From NCBI RefSeq assembly GCF_015709525.1, contig NZ_JADNRA010000031.1, forward strand, positions 1 through 64,000: a DNA stretch of 64,000 nt, written 5' to 3'. The stretch comes from Methylocystis sp. L43. GTDB taxonomy: Bacteria; Pseudomonadota; Alphaproteobacteria; Rhizobiales; Beijerinckiaceae. Position 1 is the stretch's first letter, and the number at the start of each line of letters is the position of its first letter. A program made the position numbers and the translations under genes. Below the pieces are notes generated by a model. The model searched no databases, was not told where the DNA came from, and saw nothing but the letters and a program-made list of their open reading frames with translations. Shown here one piece after another: positions 1 to 8,235 of this stretch.

Positions 1-481
1 CGCCGCCACAGCCGACAGTCTCACGCGCCATCTCGCCTGGCTCGACAAGGAGATCGAAGCGCTCGAGGACGGCATTCGCGCCGCCATTGCCGCCGACGAG
101 TCCTTGCGCAAAGCCGAGCGGCGTCTGCGAAGCGTGCCCGGCATTGGTCCCGTCGCCGCCGTCACCTTGTTGGCGCTGATGCCAGAACTTGGGCGCCGCT
201 CGCCAAAAGCCATTGCGGCGCTCGCAGGGCTTGCGCCCTTCAACAACGATAGTGGAAAGCGTCGTGGTCAGCGCATGATCAAAGGCGGGCGGACGCGTGT
301 GCGCAAAGCCCTCTACATGGCGGCGCTGGCCGCCGCCAATTCGAAGACGCGTTTGGGCGATTTTGCCCGCAAACTACGCGCCGCCGGAAAACCGCCAAAA
401 CTGGTTCTCATTGCGCTCGCACGAAAAATCCTCGTTATTCTCAATGCCATCTGCCGCGAAAATGCGTCCTTCGCATGCTAA
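1..481 (+). CDS. IS110-family transposase, C-terminal part (5' end outside window)
   Basis: The reading frame is open to the left edge, so only the last ~160 residues are visible. They carry the C-terminal Tnp_20 domain of IS110/IS116/IS902 transposases: a short helical stretch, the hallmark SVPGIGPVAAVTLLA, then LAGLAPFNNDSGKRRG and GRTRVRKALYMAAL, ending normally at a TAA. The N-terminal RuvC-like DEDD catalytic domain would lie outside the window. IS110 elements generally lack long terminal inverted repeats, so the right boundary of the element cannot be placed from sequence alone. A REP-type palindrome begins 14 bases after the stop. No frameshift is visible, so the copy may be intact. 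Confidence 0.9.
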   Translation, partial: AATADSLTRHLAWLDKEIEALEDGIRAAIAADESLRKAERRLRSVPGIGPVAAVTLLALMPELGRRSPKAIAALAGLAPFNNDSGKRRGQRMIKGGRTRVRKALYMAALAAANSKTRLGDFARKLRAAGKPPKLVLIALARKILVILNAICRENASFAC

Positions 482-495
482 CCAATACACAGTTG

Positions 496-524
496 CCCGA
501 TCGCGCGCTTGGCGCGCGATCGGG
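496..524. repeat. REP-type palindrome
   Basis: A perfect 13-base stem (496-508 with 512-524) with a TTG loop, followed by AATGAC. The GGGAATGAC flank is shared with palindromes at 24824-24930 and 39218-39323, so this is one of a dispersed family. It sits between the transposase end and the convergent kinase gene and could act as a bidirectional terminator. Confidence 0.7.
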
Positions 525-531
525 AATGACA

Positions 532-2037
532 TCACAGTTTGGCGGCTTGCGATGACGACTTCAAAGCATTCTCAATCTCAGCGGCGATGATCGCTGTATC
601 TTTCGACGCGTCGATCTTGAACCATTCGATTTCGCCGGTCGGCTTCTCCATTTGCGACTCGAGCACGTCGCGCGTGGCGTCCGACACGTCGTTGATGCGC
701 GCATCGACGCGCGCGGCGCGCCGGTCGAGATCGAGATCGAGCCAGACGCCAAGAAACGGCGCGCGCGCAATCTCGGCCGCGGCTCTTATCGCTGCGCGAT
801 CTTGAGAACGGTCGAAGACGGCGTCGACGATCACCGGCCAGCCGCGCGCGGCCGTTCGCGCCGCAATCTCGAACATTTCGCCATAGACCTGCGCCGACAC
901 GGCGCTCGCGTAGGCCTCCTGCGGAAGACGCGCGGTCGGCGCGACGCCGAAGAGCCGTTTGCGAATGCGATCGCTGTTGATGACGCGCGCGCCTGGCGGA
1001 CATCCGATGACGGGCGCAAGCGCCGCGGCGACGCTCGATTTTCCTGACCCGCTGAGACCTCCGATTGCAATGACGGCGGCTTTGGCCGGCGCGAGCAGCT
1101 TCATCGCGAGATCGAAGTAGAGGCGCGCGCGTTCGGCGTTGTGTTGCGACGCCTCGACATGCGCGCGGATGGCGGCGCGCAGCGACATGAAGAAGGGAAG
1201 CAGCGGTAGGCCGTCAGTTTCGTCGCGCGCGTCGAGATAGCGGTTCAACGCCAGATTGGCGCAGCCAAATGCGCCGACGCGCCAGAGATCCATCAGCAGG
1301 AAGCTGACGTCGTACAGCACGTCGATCGTTGCGATCTCGTCGTCGAACTCTAGGCAGTCGAAGAGCGTCGGCGCGCCCTCGAACAGACAGATATTGCGCA
1401 GCGTCAGATCGCCGTGGCAGCGGCGCACCTTGCCCCGCGCCTTTCGCGCGTCGAGAAGCGCGCTTTGCGCGTCGAGCGCTCCGCCGAGGCGCGCGACAAG
1501 CACATCGATTTGCTCTGCGCTTGCTGGCGCCGCGTTGCGCAAGCTCAAAGCCGTATCGTCCAGAGTCCGGCGCATCGCCGCCGCGCCGCCCTTTTCATAG
1601 TCCGGCCTGGTTTCGTCGTGGGTCTTGGCGACTAGACGCGCAAGGGCCTCCACCATCGCTTGCGTCAGGCGGCGGTCTTTCGCAATCTGTTCGAAGAGGT
1701 CTTGGTCGGCGAAGCGCCGCATGACGACCACGGCGTCGATCATCTCGCCCGCGCCGTCGAGCGCCAGCCGCCCATCCGCCTCGCGGGTCACGCGATGTGC
1801 GCCGAGATAAAGTTCGGGCGCGAAGCTTGTATTGAGCGCCGCTTCACGCGCGCACATCTCCCATCGGCGGCTCGGCGTCGAGAAGTCGAGATAGGGGAAG
1901 CGCACCGCTTTCTTCAGCTTGTAGGCGTGCGTTCCGCAGAGCGCGACGACCGAAATGTGAGTCGTGACGATTCTCTCCGCGCCGCCCTCGAGCGAGGCGA
2001 GAAAGCGCACGACCTCATCCTGCGCGCCAAAATCCAT
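532..2037 (-). CDS. Fused aminoglycoside-phosphotransferase-like / P-loop kinase protein
   Basis: A 501-residue two-domain protein. The N-terminal ~310 residues resemble COG2187, an APH-like kinase fold, with the catalytic loop CHGDLTLRNICLFEG and the metal-binding FDCLEFDD. The C-terminal part carries a P-loop, GGLSGSGKSSVA, and resembles COG0645 small-molecule kinases. This fused architecture is widespread in proteobacteria and actinobacteria and its substrate is not established. The start ATG at 2037 gives MDFGAQDEV, typical for the family. The gene is monocistronic as far as visible and converges on the transposase. An antibiotic-resistance role should not be assumed. Confidence 0.85.
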   Translation of the reverse strand: MDFGAQDEVVRFLASLEGGAERIVTTHISVVALCGTHAYKLKKAVRFPYLDFSTPSRRWEMCAREAALNTSFAPELYLGAHRVTREADGRLALDGAGEMIDAVVVMRRFADQDLFEQIAKDRRLTQAMVEALARLVAKTHDETRPDYEKGGAAAMRRTLDDTALSLRNAAPASAEQIDVLVARLGGALDAQSALLDARKARGKVRRCHGDLTLRNICLFEGAPTLFDCLEFDDEIATIDVLYDVSFLLMDLWRVGAFGCANLALNRYLDARDETDGLPLLPFFMSLRAAIRAHVEASQHNAERARLYFDLAMKLLAPAKAAVIAIGGLSGSGKSSVAAALAPVIGCPPGARVINSDRIRKRLFGVAPTARLPQEAYASAVSAQVYGEMFEIAARTAARGWPVIVDAVFDRSQDRAAIRAAAEIARAPFLGVWLDLDLDRRAARVDARINDVSDATRDVLESQMEKPTGEIEWFKIDASKDTAIIAAEIENALKSSSQAAKL

Positions 2038-2118
2038 GTGGGGGTCTCGAACTTGCGTCCGCTGATGCCGCGCATGAGGCGAGCCCCAGCGGCCAGTCCT
2101 TTTTGCGAGTGACTGAGC

Positions 2119-2361
2119 CTATTCCATCCCGAGCGCGGAAAGATAGAGGTCGAGGATTTCCTCCTCTTCCTCCCGCTTGTGCTTATCCAAGCGGCGCAGC
2201 GACACGATCTTGCGCATCACCTTGGGGTCGAACCCGGTCCCTTTCGCTTCCGCGTAGACGTCCTTGATGTCGTCGCTGATCGCACGCTTTTCCTCCTCGA
2301 GCTTCTCGATCCGCTCGATGAAGGCGCGCAAATGTCCGCCGTCGACGGCGTTGCTGGTCAT
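2119..2361 (-). CDS. gapR: GapR-like DUF2312 nucleoid protein
   Basis: An 80-residue helical protein of the DUF2312 (UPF0335) family, whose Caulobacter member GapR is a nucleoid-associated protein that recognises overtwisted DNA ahead of replication and transcription. The core [19 protein letters not shown] is followed by the conserved [22 protein letters not shown] 2361 is chosen; an in-frame TTG two codons upstream is less likely. Length matches the family. It lies between two unrelated genes, and the 187 bases upstream of it to the divergent RDD gene must hold both promoters. Confidence 0.9.
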   Translation of the reverse strand: MTSNAVDGGHLRAFIERIEKLEEEKRAISDDIKDVYAEAKGTGFDPKVMRKIVSLRRLDKHKREEEEEILDLYLSALGME

Positions 2362-2548
2362 GTGCAATTCCCGAGGCTGCTCCGGGCGGGCGGGGCGCGC
2401 GCCGGCTGGGCGAGCCTTGCGACAAACCGGCGGCGCTCGTCAAGGCGGCAGGGCCACTAATCCCCGAATTCCGCACCCCGAGCGGCGCACTTGAAACCGG
2501 CCTTCAGGTCGCCGATCTTTGGCGGGCCACCAGAAAGGCCGTAAATTG

Positions 2549-3031
2549 ATGAACGAGCGGGATCCCTTTTCCAGTCACGACCGCCCAATGCCCCCGATCG
2601 GGGCGCGCGCCGCCCCTTACATCCCGCCACAGGCGCTCGAGGGCGTGCGCACGCGCCGCGTCATCGCCGTCACGCTTGATTTGATTCTTGTCGCCGGCAT
2701 GTCGGCGGCGCTGTTCGTCGCGCTCTTCATCCTCAGCGCCGGATTGTCTGCATTCATCCTGCCGCCGCTGTTTCCGATCGTCGCCTTTTTTTACAATGGC
2801 CTGACAGTGTCGGGACGGAGAATGGCGACGCCCGGCATGGCCTTCATGGACCTGGAGATGCGCACGATGGAAGGAGACCCTGTGCCGTTTCTGCAGGCGG
2901 CCGTCCACGCCGTGCTGTTTTATGTCACCTGGCTGTTCCCGCCGCTGCTGCTCGTTTCGCTGTTTGCAGGCGACAAGCGCTGCCTGCACGACATGCTGGC
3001 GGACGTCATCGTCTTGCGGCGCTCGTCTTAA
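2549..3031 (+). CDS. RDD-family membrane protein
   Basis: About 160 residues beginning MNERDPF. After a proline-rich cytosolic start comes the RDD motif region (RTRRVIAVTLDLILVAG) and three hydrophobic segments at roughly residues 40-65, 70-85 and 115-140. The C-terminal DKRCLHDMLADVIVLRR is typical of RDD proteins. The family is made of small inner-membrane proteins, some implicated in Na+/Li+ tolerance, but function is generally unknown. ATG 2549 is preferred to an in-frame TTG at 2519. The gene lies 85 bases upstream of bpt and may be cotranscribed with it. Confidence 0.8.
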   Translation: MNERDPFSSHDRPMPPIGARAAPYIPPQALEGVRTRRVIAVTLDLILVAGMSAALFVALFILSAGLSAFILPPLFPIVAFFYNGLTVSGRRMATPGMAFMDLEMRTMEGDPVPFLQAAVHAVLFYVTWLFPPLLLVSLFAGDKRCLHDMLADVIVLRRSS

Positions 3032-3116
3032 AATCCGCAACTTCGACGCCGAATCTGCCCTTGGCGCGCGCCGGGTGGGCGCTCTAGATAAATTTTGGGA
3101 TTTGGGATTTTAGAGC

Positions 3117-3848
3117 GTGACGAAAGAGCCGCGCGACGCGCCGCAATTCTATCTGACCTCTCCGGCGCCGTGCCCCTATTTGCCGGGCCGCGAGGAGCGG
3201 AAGGTCTTTACGCATCTGATCGGGCTGCGCGCGCCGGCGCTCAATGACACGCTGACGCAATCCGGCTTCCGTCGCTCGCAGACCATCGCCTATCGCCCCG
3301 CTTGCGAGCAGTGCCGAGCCTGCGTCTCGGTGCGCGTCAAGATCGACGAGTTCACGCCGTCGCGCGGCATGCGTCGCGTCCGCCGGCGCAACGCCGAACT
3401 CGTCGCGGAAACACGGCCGGCGCGGGCGACGCAGGAGCAATACGCCTTGTTTCGCCGCTACGTCAGCGCCCGCCATTCCGATGGCGGCATGGCCGACATG
3501 AGCATGATCGACTATCAGATGATGATCGAAGACAGCCACGTCGACACGCGGCTCGTCGAATATCGTCTCGCCCAAGGCAATGGCGAGATTGGCGCGCTGG
3601 TCGCCTGCTGCTTGACCGACCGGCTCTCCGACGGGCTGTCCATGGTCTATTCCTTCTATGAGCCTGAACTCGAGCACAGGTCGCTCGGGGCCTTCATGAT
3701 TCTGGACCATGCGGAGCGCGCCCGCGCCTTTGGTCTGCCGCATGTGTACCTTGGCTATTGGGTCGAAGGTTCGCGCAAAATGGAATATAAGTCGCGCTTC
3801 CTGCCTCAAGAGCGCCTGGGCATGAGCGGCTGGGTCCGGGTGGACTAG
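3117..3848 (+). CDS. bpt: Aspartate/glutamate leucyltransferase (N-end rule)
   Basis: A 243-residue Bpt/ATE-type aminoacyl-tRNA-protein transferase. It transfers leucine from Leu-tRNA to N-terminal Asp or Glu and so marks proteins for ClpS/ClpAP degradation. The N-terminal ATE domain shows [17 protein letters not shown] and the cysteine cluster [13 protein letters not shown]. The C-terminal GNAT-like half contains [17 protein letters not shown] and [17 protein letters not shown], both strongly conserved in the family. The start is GTG 3117. Length and motifs are complete. Confidence 0.93.
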   Translation: MTKEPRDAPQFYLTSPAPCPYLPGREERKVFTHLIGLRAPALNDTLTQSGFRRSQTIAYRPACEQCRACVSVRVKIDEFTPSRGMRRVRRRNAELVAETRPARATQEQYALFRRYVSARHSDGGMADMSMIDYQMMIEDSHVDTRLVEYRLAQGNGEIGALVACCLTDRLSDGLSMVYSFYEPELEHRSLGAFMILDHAERARAFGLPHVYLGYWVEGSRKMEYKSRFLPQERLGMSGWVRVD

Positions 3849-4007
3849 CCGGCAGGAATGGGAGCGAAGACTTGGCGGCGGCCCTTCGCCGCGCTCCGGC
3901 AGGTCACAAAATCGCCGGACTATTCGTCCCTTGTTAACGCCGAAGATGCACAACTCGATCGAAAGAGCCGGCGCGGTCCTCTAGGAGGCGTCGTCTTTCG
4001 GCTTGAC

Positions 4008-4027
4008 CGCCGGAGCATGCTCCGGCG
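4008..4027. promoter_or_regulatory. Perfect 20-base palindrome abutting the transpeptidase gene
   Basis: CGCCGGAGCA followed by its exact reverse complement, ending on the base before the ATG at 4028. It leaves no room for a ribosome binding site in front of that ATG, which argues that translation starts downstream at GTG 4046. It could be an operator or a leader hairpin. Confidence 0.5.
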
Positions 4028-4045
4028 ATGCGATTGGAGCGATCT

Positions 4046-5374
4046 GTGCGAGAATCCGCAATTTTCCAGTTTGCCGGCGCCGCGCTCGTCCTTGGCGCGG
4101 TCGCTCTCACGCCCGCTGCAGCCGCTTGGGACCAGGACGGACAGGCTGAATGGGCGCAGCGCTACGACGCCGACGCCCGCTTGACCGTGTCGCGATCGAC
4201 GACCCCCATCCTGTCCACTCATACGGTGGCCGCCACGGAAGCGGCGATCGAGCGTTTGCGCGAAATCGCGGCCAATGGCGGCTGGCCGCAGGTGCCGGGC
4301 GGCCAACAGCTACGGCTGGGCTCGAACAGTCCGGCGGTCTCGGCGTTGCGCCGCCGCCTGATCGTCTCCGGCGACATTGGGGCCGAAACTGGCGCGAGCC
4401 CGGTGTTCGACTCCTATGTCGAAGCGGCGGTGCGCCGGTTCCAGGCGCGCCACGGCATCATTTCGACTGGCGTCGTCAATCAGCAGACCATTCAGGCGAT
4501 GAATGTGCCGGCCGAGACCCGGCTGAAGCAGCTCGAGACCAATTTGGTGCGTCTGCGCAGTTTTTCGCATGACCTCGGCAACCGCTACGTCACCGCCAAC
4601 ATCCCCGCCGCTTCGGTCGAGACAGTCGAGAACGGCGAGGTCGTCACCCATCACATGGCCGGCGTCGGCAAGATCGACCGCCAGTCGCCGGTGATGCAGA
4701 CCAAGGCGATCCAGGTCAACTTCAATCCGTTCTGGACCGTGCCGGCGTCGGTGATCCGCAAGGATCTGATCCCCAAGATGCAGGCGGATCCAAACTATCT
4801 CACCGCCAATCACATCCGCGTCTACAGCAAGGACAATCAGGAGTTACAGCCCGAGCAGATCAATTGGCGCTCGCTCGACGCGCTTAATTTCCGCTTCCGG
4901 CAGGACATCGGCGGCGACTTCAACTCGCTTGGCGTCGTGCGCATCGACATCGCCAATCCCTACGGCGTTTACATGCACGACACGCCCGCTAAAGGCGTTT
5001 TTGGCGACGACTTCCGCTTCGTCTCGTCGGGCTGCATACGGCTTCAGAACGTTCGCGACTATGTCGCCTGGCTGCTGAAGGAGACGCCCGGCTGGGACCG
5101 CGACCACATTGACCAGGTCATCGCCTCCGGCGAACGCGTGGACGTCAAGATCACGCCCGCCGTGCCGGTCTACTGGGTCTATATTACGGCATGGGCGGCG
5201 CCGGACGGCGTCACCCAGTTCCGCGACGACATCTACCAGCGCGACGGGCTTGGCGTGCGATCCGCCGGGGCCGATTCGCCGGCGCCGACGGTGGTGCAGG
5301 CGGCGCGTCCGGCGCGCGGCGAAGGGCTGTTCCCGAGCGACGACGACAGCTACTTCGAGGAGCGCACCCGGTAA
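4046..5374 (+). CDS. L,D-transpeptidase (YcbB/LdtD-like) with PG-binding domain
   Basis: About 442 residues. It cross-links peptidoglycan stem peptides through a cysteine acyl-enzyme in the periplasm. A signal peptide ends near LTPAAAAWDQ. A peptidoglycan-binding-1 repeat follows (LRLGSNSPAVSALRRRL to GIISTGVVNQQTIQAMNVP). The YkuD catalytic domain contains HMAGVGKIDRQSPVM, YMHDTPAKGVFGDDFRF and the active-site SSGCIRLQNVRDY. GTG 4046 is chosen because GGAG at 4036-4039 sits six bases before it; the alternative ATG 4028 directly abuts a perfect palindrome and lacks a ribosome binding site. It is monocistronic. Confidence 0.88.
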   Translation: MRESAIFQFAGAALVLGAVALTPAAAAWDQDGQAEWAQRYDADARLTVSRSTTPILSTHTVAATEAAIERLREIAANGGWPQVPGGQQLRLGSNSPAVSALRRRLIVSGDIGAETGASPVFDSYVEAAVRRFQARHGIISTGVVNQQTIQAMNVPAETRLKQLETNLVRLRSFSHDLGNRYVTANIPAASVETVENGEVVTHHMAGVGKIDRQSPVMQTKAIQVNFNPFWTVPASVIRKDLIPKMQADPNYLTANHIRVYSKDNQELQPEQINWRSLDALNFRFRQDIGGDFNSLGVVRIDIANPYGVYMHDTPAKGVFGDDFRFVSSGCIRLQNVRDYVAWLLKETPGWDRDHIDQVIASGERVDVKITPAVPVYWVYITAWAAPDGVTQFRDDIYQRDGLGVRSAGADSPAPTVVQAARPARGEGLFPSDDDSYFEERTR

Positions 5375-5384
5375 AACTGCGGCC

Positions 5385-5807
5385 CTACTGCGCCGCAGCG
5401 GCGCTGCGCGAGGCGCGCCAGGTTCCGCCGCAAAGGTCGGTCGACGATGACCAAGGGCCGGAGCCCCTGCCGCCGCGCAGCGTTCCGTGGAAGCGCACGA
5501 CCCGCTCGCCGGCGCCGGTGAATCGCGCCACGATTGTGCCGTCCTCGTCGACATAGCCCCAAAATGAGGCAGCCGGCCCCGACGCTGCCGCGATTTTATT
5601 GCCGACGATGTCGAAAGACGGCGGAATGAGACTGCGACACTCTCCGACGGTCGTCGTCGCTTCGATATTCCATCTGCCGTTTGGATCGCCGACCGGGCCG
5701 GACAGGGCTCGTTCGTTGTCCGGCTGCGCCTTTTGGCCCCGCGGCTGCTTGGCGGACGCTCCCTGGGCCGCTACGCAGACCGCAAGCGCCAACGCTAGAG
5801 TTCTCAT
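5385..5807 (-). CDS. Hypothetical secreted protein
   Basis: A 140-residue protein starting MRTLALALAVCVAAQGASA, a clear Sec signal peptide. The mature part has two cysteines (VGECRSLIPP and STDLCGGTWR) that could pair, and a beta-rich WGYVDEDGTIVARFTG stretch. No family recognised. Its ATG overlaps the TGA of mutA by four bases (ATGA), so it is the second gene of that operon and probably translationally coupled. Nothing in the sequence ties it to acyl-CoA metabolism. Confidence 0.75.
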   Translation of the reverse strand: MRTLALALAVCVAAQGASAKQPRGQKAQPDNERALSGPVGDPNGRWNIEATTTVGECRSLIPPSFDIVGNKIAAASGPAASFWGYVDEDGTIVARFTGAGERVVRFHGTLRGGRGSGPWSSSTDLCGGTWRASRSAAAAQ

Positions 5808-7669
5808 TTGGCCTCCGAAAGCGCGCGTCGCAGCGCGTCGTGCATGTCGCAGCCTGCGTAGATAAATTCTGTCACGCCCGCATGGCGCAGACGCTCCTCG
5901 AGGTCGCCCGGCCGGCCGGCGAGATAAAGCCCAGCGCCTGCGCCCTTTAGCGCCAGCGCCGCCGTTTCCGCCGAGTCTCCGTAGATCCTGTCGGACGAAC
6001 AGAGGCAAGCGAGTTTGGCGCCACACTTCCGGTAGGCGTCGACCAATTCGGTCGTGGATTCAGTTTCGGGTCCAAAAACCGCTTCGACGCCGCCGGCCTC
6101 GAAAAAATTCTTGGCGAAATTCGCCCGCGCGGTGAATGCGGCGACCGGGCCGAGATTTGCGAGGAAAATCTTCGGTCGATCGCCCAACTCAGCGAGGCTG
6201 ACGTCCGACTCTTCACGCAGCCGCTCGAAAGGCTCGGCGAGACGGCTTGGCGCGAGCGGAGCGCTCCTCAGCGCGGCTGTTGGCGTCTCAATGGTCTCAG
6301 CGGCTGCGTCATAGGGCGCGAGAACGTCGAGCGCGCCCTCGTGAATATCGGGAAACTGATTCGCGCCGATGAGCTTATCCTTGGCGCGCGCGACGTTCTT
6401 CGCCCGCAACGCGGCGGCTTCGGCGACTCGCGACTGAAAGGCTCCCGTCTCCAACGCTTTGGGAAGGCCGCCTTCCGCCTCGATCTGCTGAAAAAGCCCC
6501 CACGCCCGCGCGCACAGCTCGTCTGTCAGCGCCTCGAAGCCGCCCGCGCCGCTCGTCGGATCGTCGACGGCGTCGATATGCGATTCGTCCTGCAGCACGA
6601 GCTGGGTGTCTCGCGCCAGCCGCCGCGCGAATTCGTCGGGGGCGCCGAGCGCCTGGGTGAAGGGGAGGACGGCGACGGCGTCGGCGCCGCCGATCGCCGC
6701 GGAGAACGCGGCGAGCGTCCCACGCAGAATATTGTTCCACGGGTCGCGCCGCGACATCATCCGCCACGCCGTCTCGGCGAAGACCAGAGCTGGTTTGGGA
6801 GGGAGGCCGCAGGCCTCTTCTACGCGCGCCCAAAGGCGACGCGCGGCGCGGAATTTCGCCACGCCCAGCAACTCGTCGGCGTCGGCGCAGAATCGAAACG
6901 CGATCAGTCCGCGCGCGGCATCAAGGTCGACTCCGGCGTCCGCCAGCGCCCGCAAATAGGCGAGCGCCGACGAAAGCGCGAAAGCGAGCTCCTGCGACTC
7001 GGTCCCGCCCGCCGAATGCACGACGCGGGCGTCGGTGACGGCGGTCGCGTAGATGAAGCCGGCGTCTGCCGCCGCCTTCACGTCCCGCGCGAAGTTCTTG
7101 GAAGCTTGCGCCCAGGGCTCCGCAGCGAATCCGTGCCGCGCCTGCGCGCCCAGCGGATCGAAGCCCATCGAAACGCGGGTGAGCGACGGTTCAATATGTT
7201 GGCGGTCGACAAAACGCATGAGCGCCTGCGCGGCGCCAGGCGCGCGCGGCGAAGAGTCGAGCGTCAGCGGAATGCCGTAGTCGAGGCGAACATTGGCGAG
7301 CGCGTGAGCGATTGCGTCATCGTCGTCGCCGACGAGCCCCCCGCCGTAGGCGCCGATCGAACCGGCAAAGACGAGATGCAATCCGTCGGCGCCGCCGTCG
7401 AGGTCCTGGAGAGCCAAGCGGTTGGCGGCGTCAGCGTTGGGGACGTCGACGCGCGCGAGAATCGCCCAGCGGCCGGGGTTTTTGCGCAGGACCGGGACAG
7501 GCGAACCCGCGGCGCGGGCGTAAATGGGCTCAATGGAAAGCCCGTCGTAGCTCTTGGAGACGAGCGTTTCGAAGGACGCGCCTTTGAGCGCCCGCTCAAC
7601 AAGGACGCGCCACTGCGCGTCAGTGGCCTGCGGAAAGACCCCCGCCAGCGCCGTCTCCTGTCCCGTCAT
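5804..7669 (-). CDS. mutA: Methylmalonyl-CoA mutase, small (beta) subunit
   Basis: A 621-residue protein of the small subunit type. The TIM-barrel region spans roughly residues 30-450, and a degenerate cobalamin-domain-like C-terminus begins near RPKIFLANLGPVAAFTARA. The DxHxxG cobalamin ligand motif of catalytic subunits is absent, as expected for MutA. In the holoenzyme it pairs with MutB to interconvert methylmalonyl-CoA and succinyl-CoA. ATG 7669 is preferred to an in-frame ATG at 7711 because GGAGGG lies just upstream. No mutB is visible on either side, which is unusual since mutA and mutB are normally adjacent. Confidence 0.87.
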   Translation of the reverse strand: MTGQETALAGVFPQATDAQWRVLVERALKGASFETLVSKSYDGLSIEPIYARAAGSPVPVLRKNPGRWAILARVDVPNADAANRLALQDLDGGADGLHLVFAGSIGAYGGGLVGDDDDAIAHALANVRLDYGIPLTLDSSPRAPGAAQALMRFVDRQHIEPSLTRVSMGFDPLGAQARHGFAAEPWAQASKNFARDVKAAADAGFIYATAVTDARVVHSAGGTESQELAFALSSALAYLRALADAGVDLDAARGLIAFRFCADADELLGVAKFRAARRLWARVEEACGLPPKPALVFAETAWRMMSRRDPWNNILRGTLAAFSAAIGGADAVAVLPFTQALGAPDEFARRLARDTQLVLQDESHIDAVDDPTSGAGGFEALTDELCARAWGLFQQIEAEGGLPKALETGAFQSRVAEAAALRAKNVARAKDKLIGANQFPDIHEGALDVLAPYDAAAETIETPTAALRSAPLAPSRLAEPFERLREESDVSLAELGDRPKIFLANLGPVAAFTARANFAKNFFEAGGVEAVFGPETESTTELVDAYRKCGAKLACLCSSDRIYGDSAETAALALKGAGAGLYLAGRPGDLEERLRHAGVTEFIYAGCDMHDALRRALSEAK

Positions 7670-7775
7670 GTTCGCTGTCGCCCTCCGTTGTTTCGGGCGG
7701 CGTTTTCGCATGAAGCGCTCCGCCGGGCCACTGCAAATCGGCCGGGAGCGCGGCGGGCTTTATTTTCGGGACCAA

Positions 7776-7878
7776 ACGCCTTAACCAGTGCCGACTGCGC
7801 CCGAGGGCGGGAAACGGGGCGCTGGAGCGGAAGAGCCAGAGGCGGGCGGTTCTGGCCACGCGCCCGGAATTAAGGCGT
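7776..7878. promoter_or_regulatory. Spaced inverted repeat between divergent mutA and ACP operon
   Basis: ACGCCTTAA at 7776-7784 and its exact reverse complement at 7870-7878 lie 85 bases apart in the 290-base divergent region. They could be paired operator half-sites. Nine-base arms this far apart could also be chance, so this is weak. Nothing else was recognised in this intergenic region. Confidence 0.25.
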
Positions 7879-7959
7879 CGGATCGGCGCCGCCGCGTCAA
7901 TGCGTTGCGCGCGAGCGCGGGTTGTCGTCGGCGGCGAAGAGCCTGAAACGGAGGGATTC

Positions 7960-8235
7960 GTGACTGATAATCCGCAGGACAAGAATCAGCTCGTCGACGA
8001 GATCATCGAAGTGATCGCGTCGGAAGGCATGGTCGACAAAAGCAAGATCACCCCCGACGCGTCGATCGAGAGCCTCGACCTCAAATCCGTCGACATCGTT
8101 ATGATTCTCACTGCGCTCGAGGAGAAGTTCAACGTTTACATCCCCATGGACGGGTCGCTGCAGGAAGCCAAAGACGTCAAAAGTCTGATCGAGGCGATCG
8201 CCGACCACATCCAGAAAGAGCGCGAGAAGCAGTAG
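7960..8235 (+). CDS. Acyl carrier protein of the lipid operon
   Basis: A 91-residue acidic helical carrier protein starting at GTG 7960, preceded by CGGAGGGA. Aligning ESLDLKSVDIVMILTALEEK with E. coli AcpP puts Ser43 at the phosphopantetheine attachment site, but the usual DSL triad reads KSV. The serine needed for modification is retained. The variant suggests a specialised carrier rather than the general fatty-acid ACP. It is the first gene of a seven-gene operon; the ketosynthase ATG follows its TAG without a gap. Confidence 0.88.
   Translation: MTDNPQDKNQLVDEIIEVIASEGMVDKSKITPDASIESLDLKSVDIVMILTALEEKFNVYIPMDGSLQEAKDVKSLIEAIADHIQKEREKQ

Noticed and set aside
532-2037. Aminoglycoside resistance gene
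   Set aside because: The APH-like domain belongs to a fused COG2187/COG0645 kinase found widely in environmental bacteria; nothing supports resistance.
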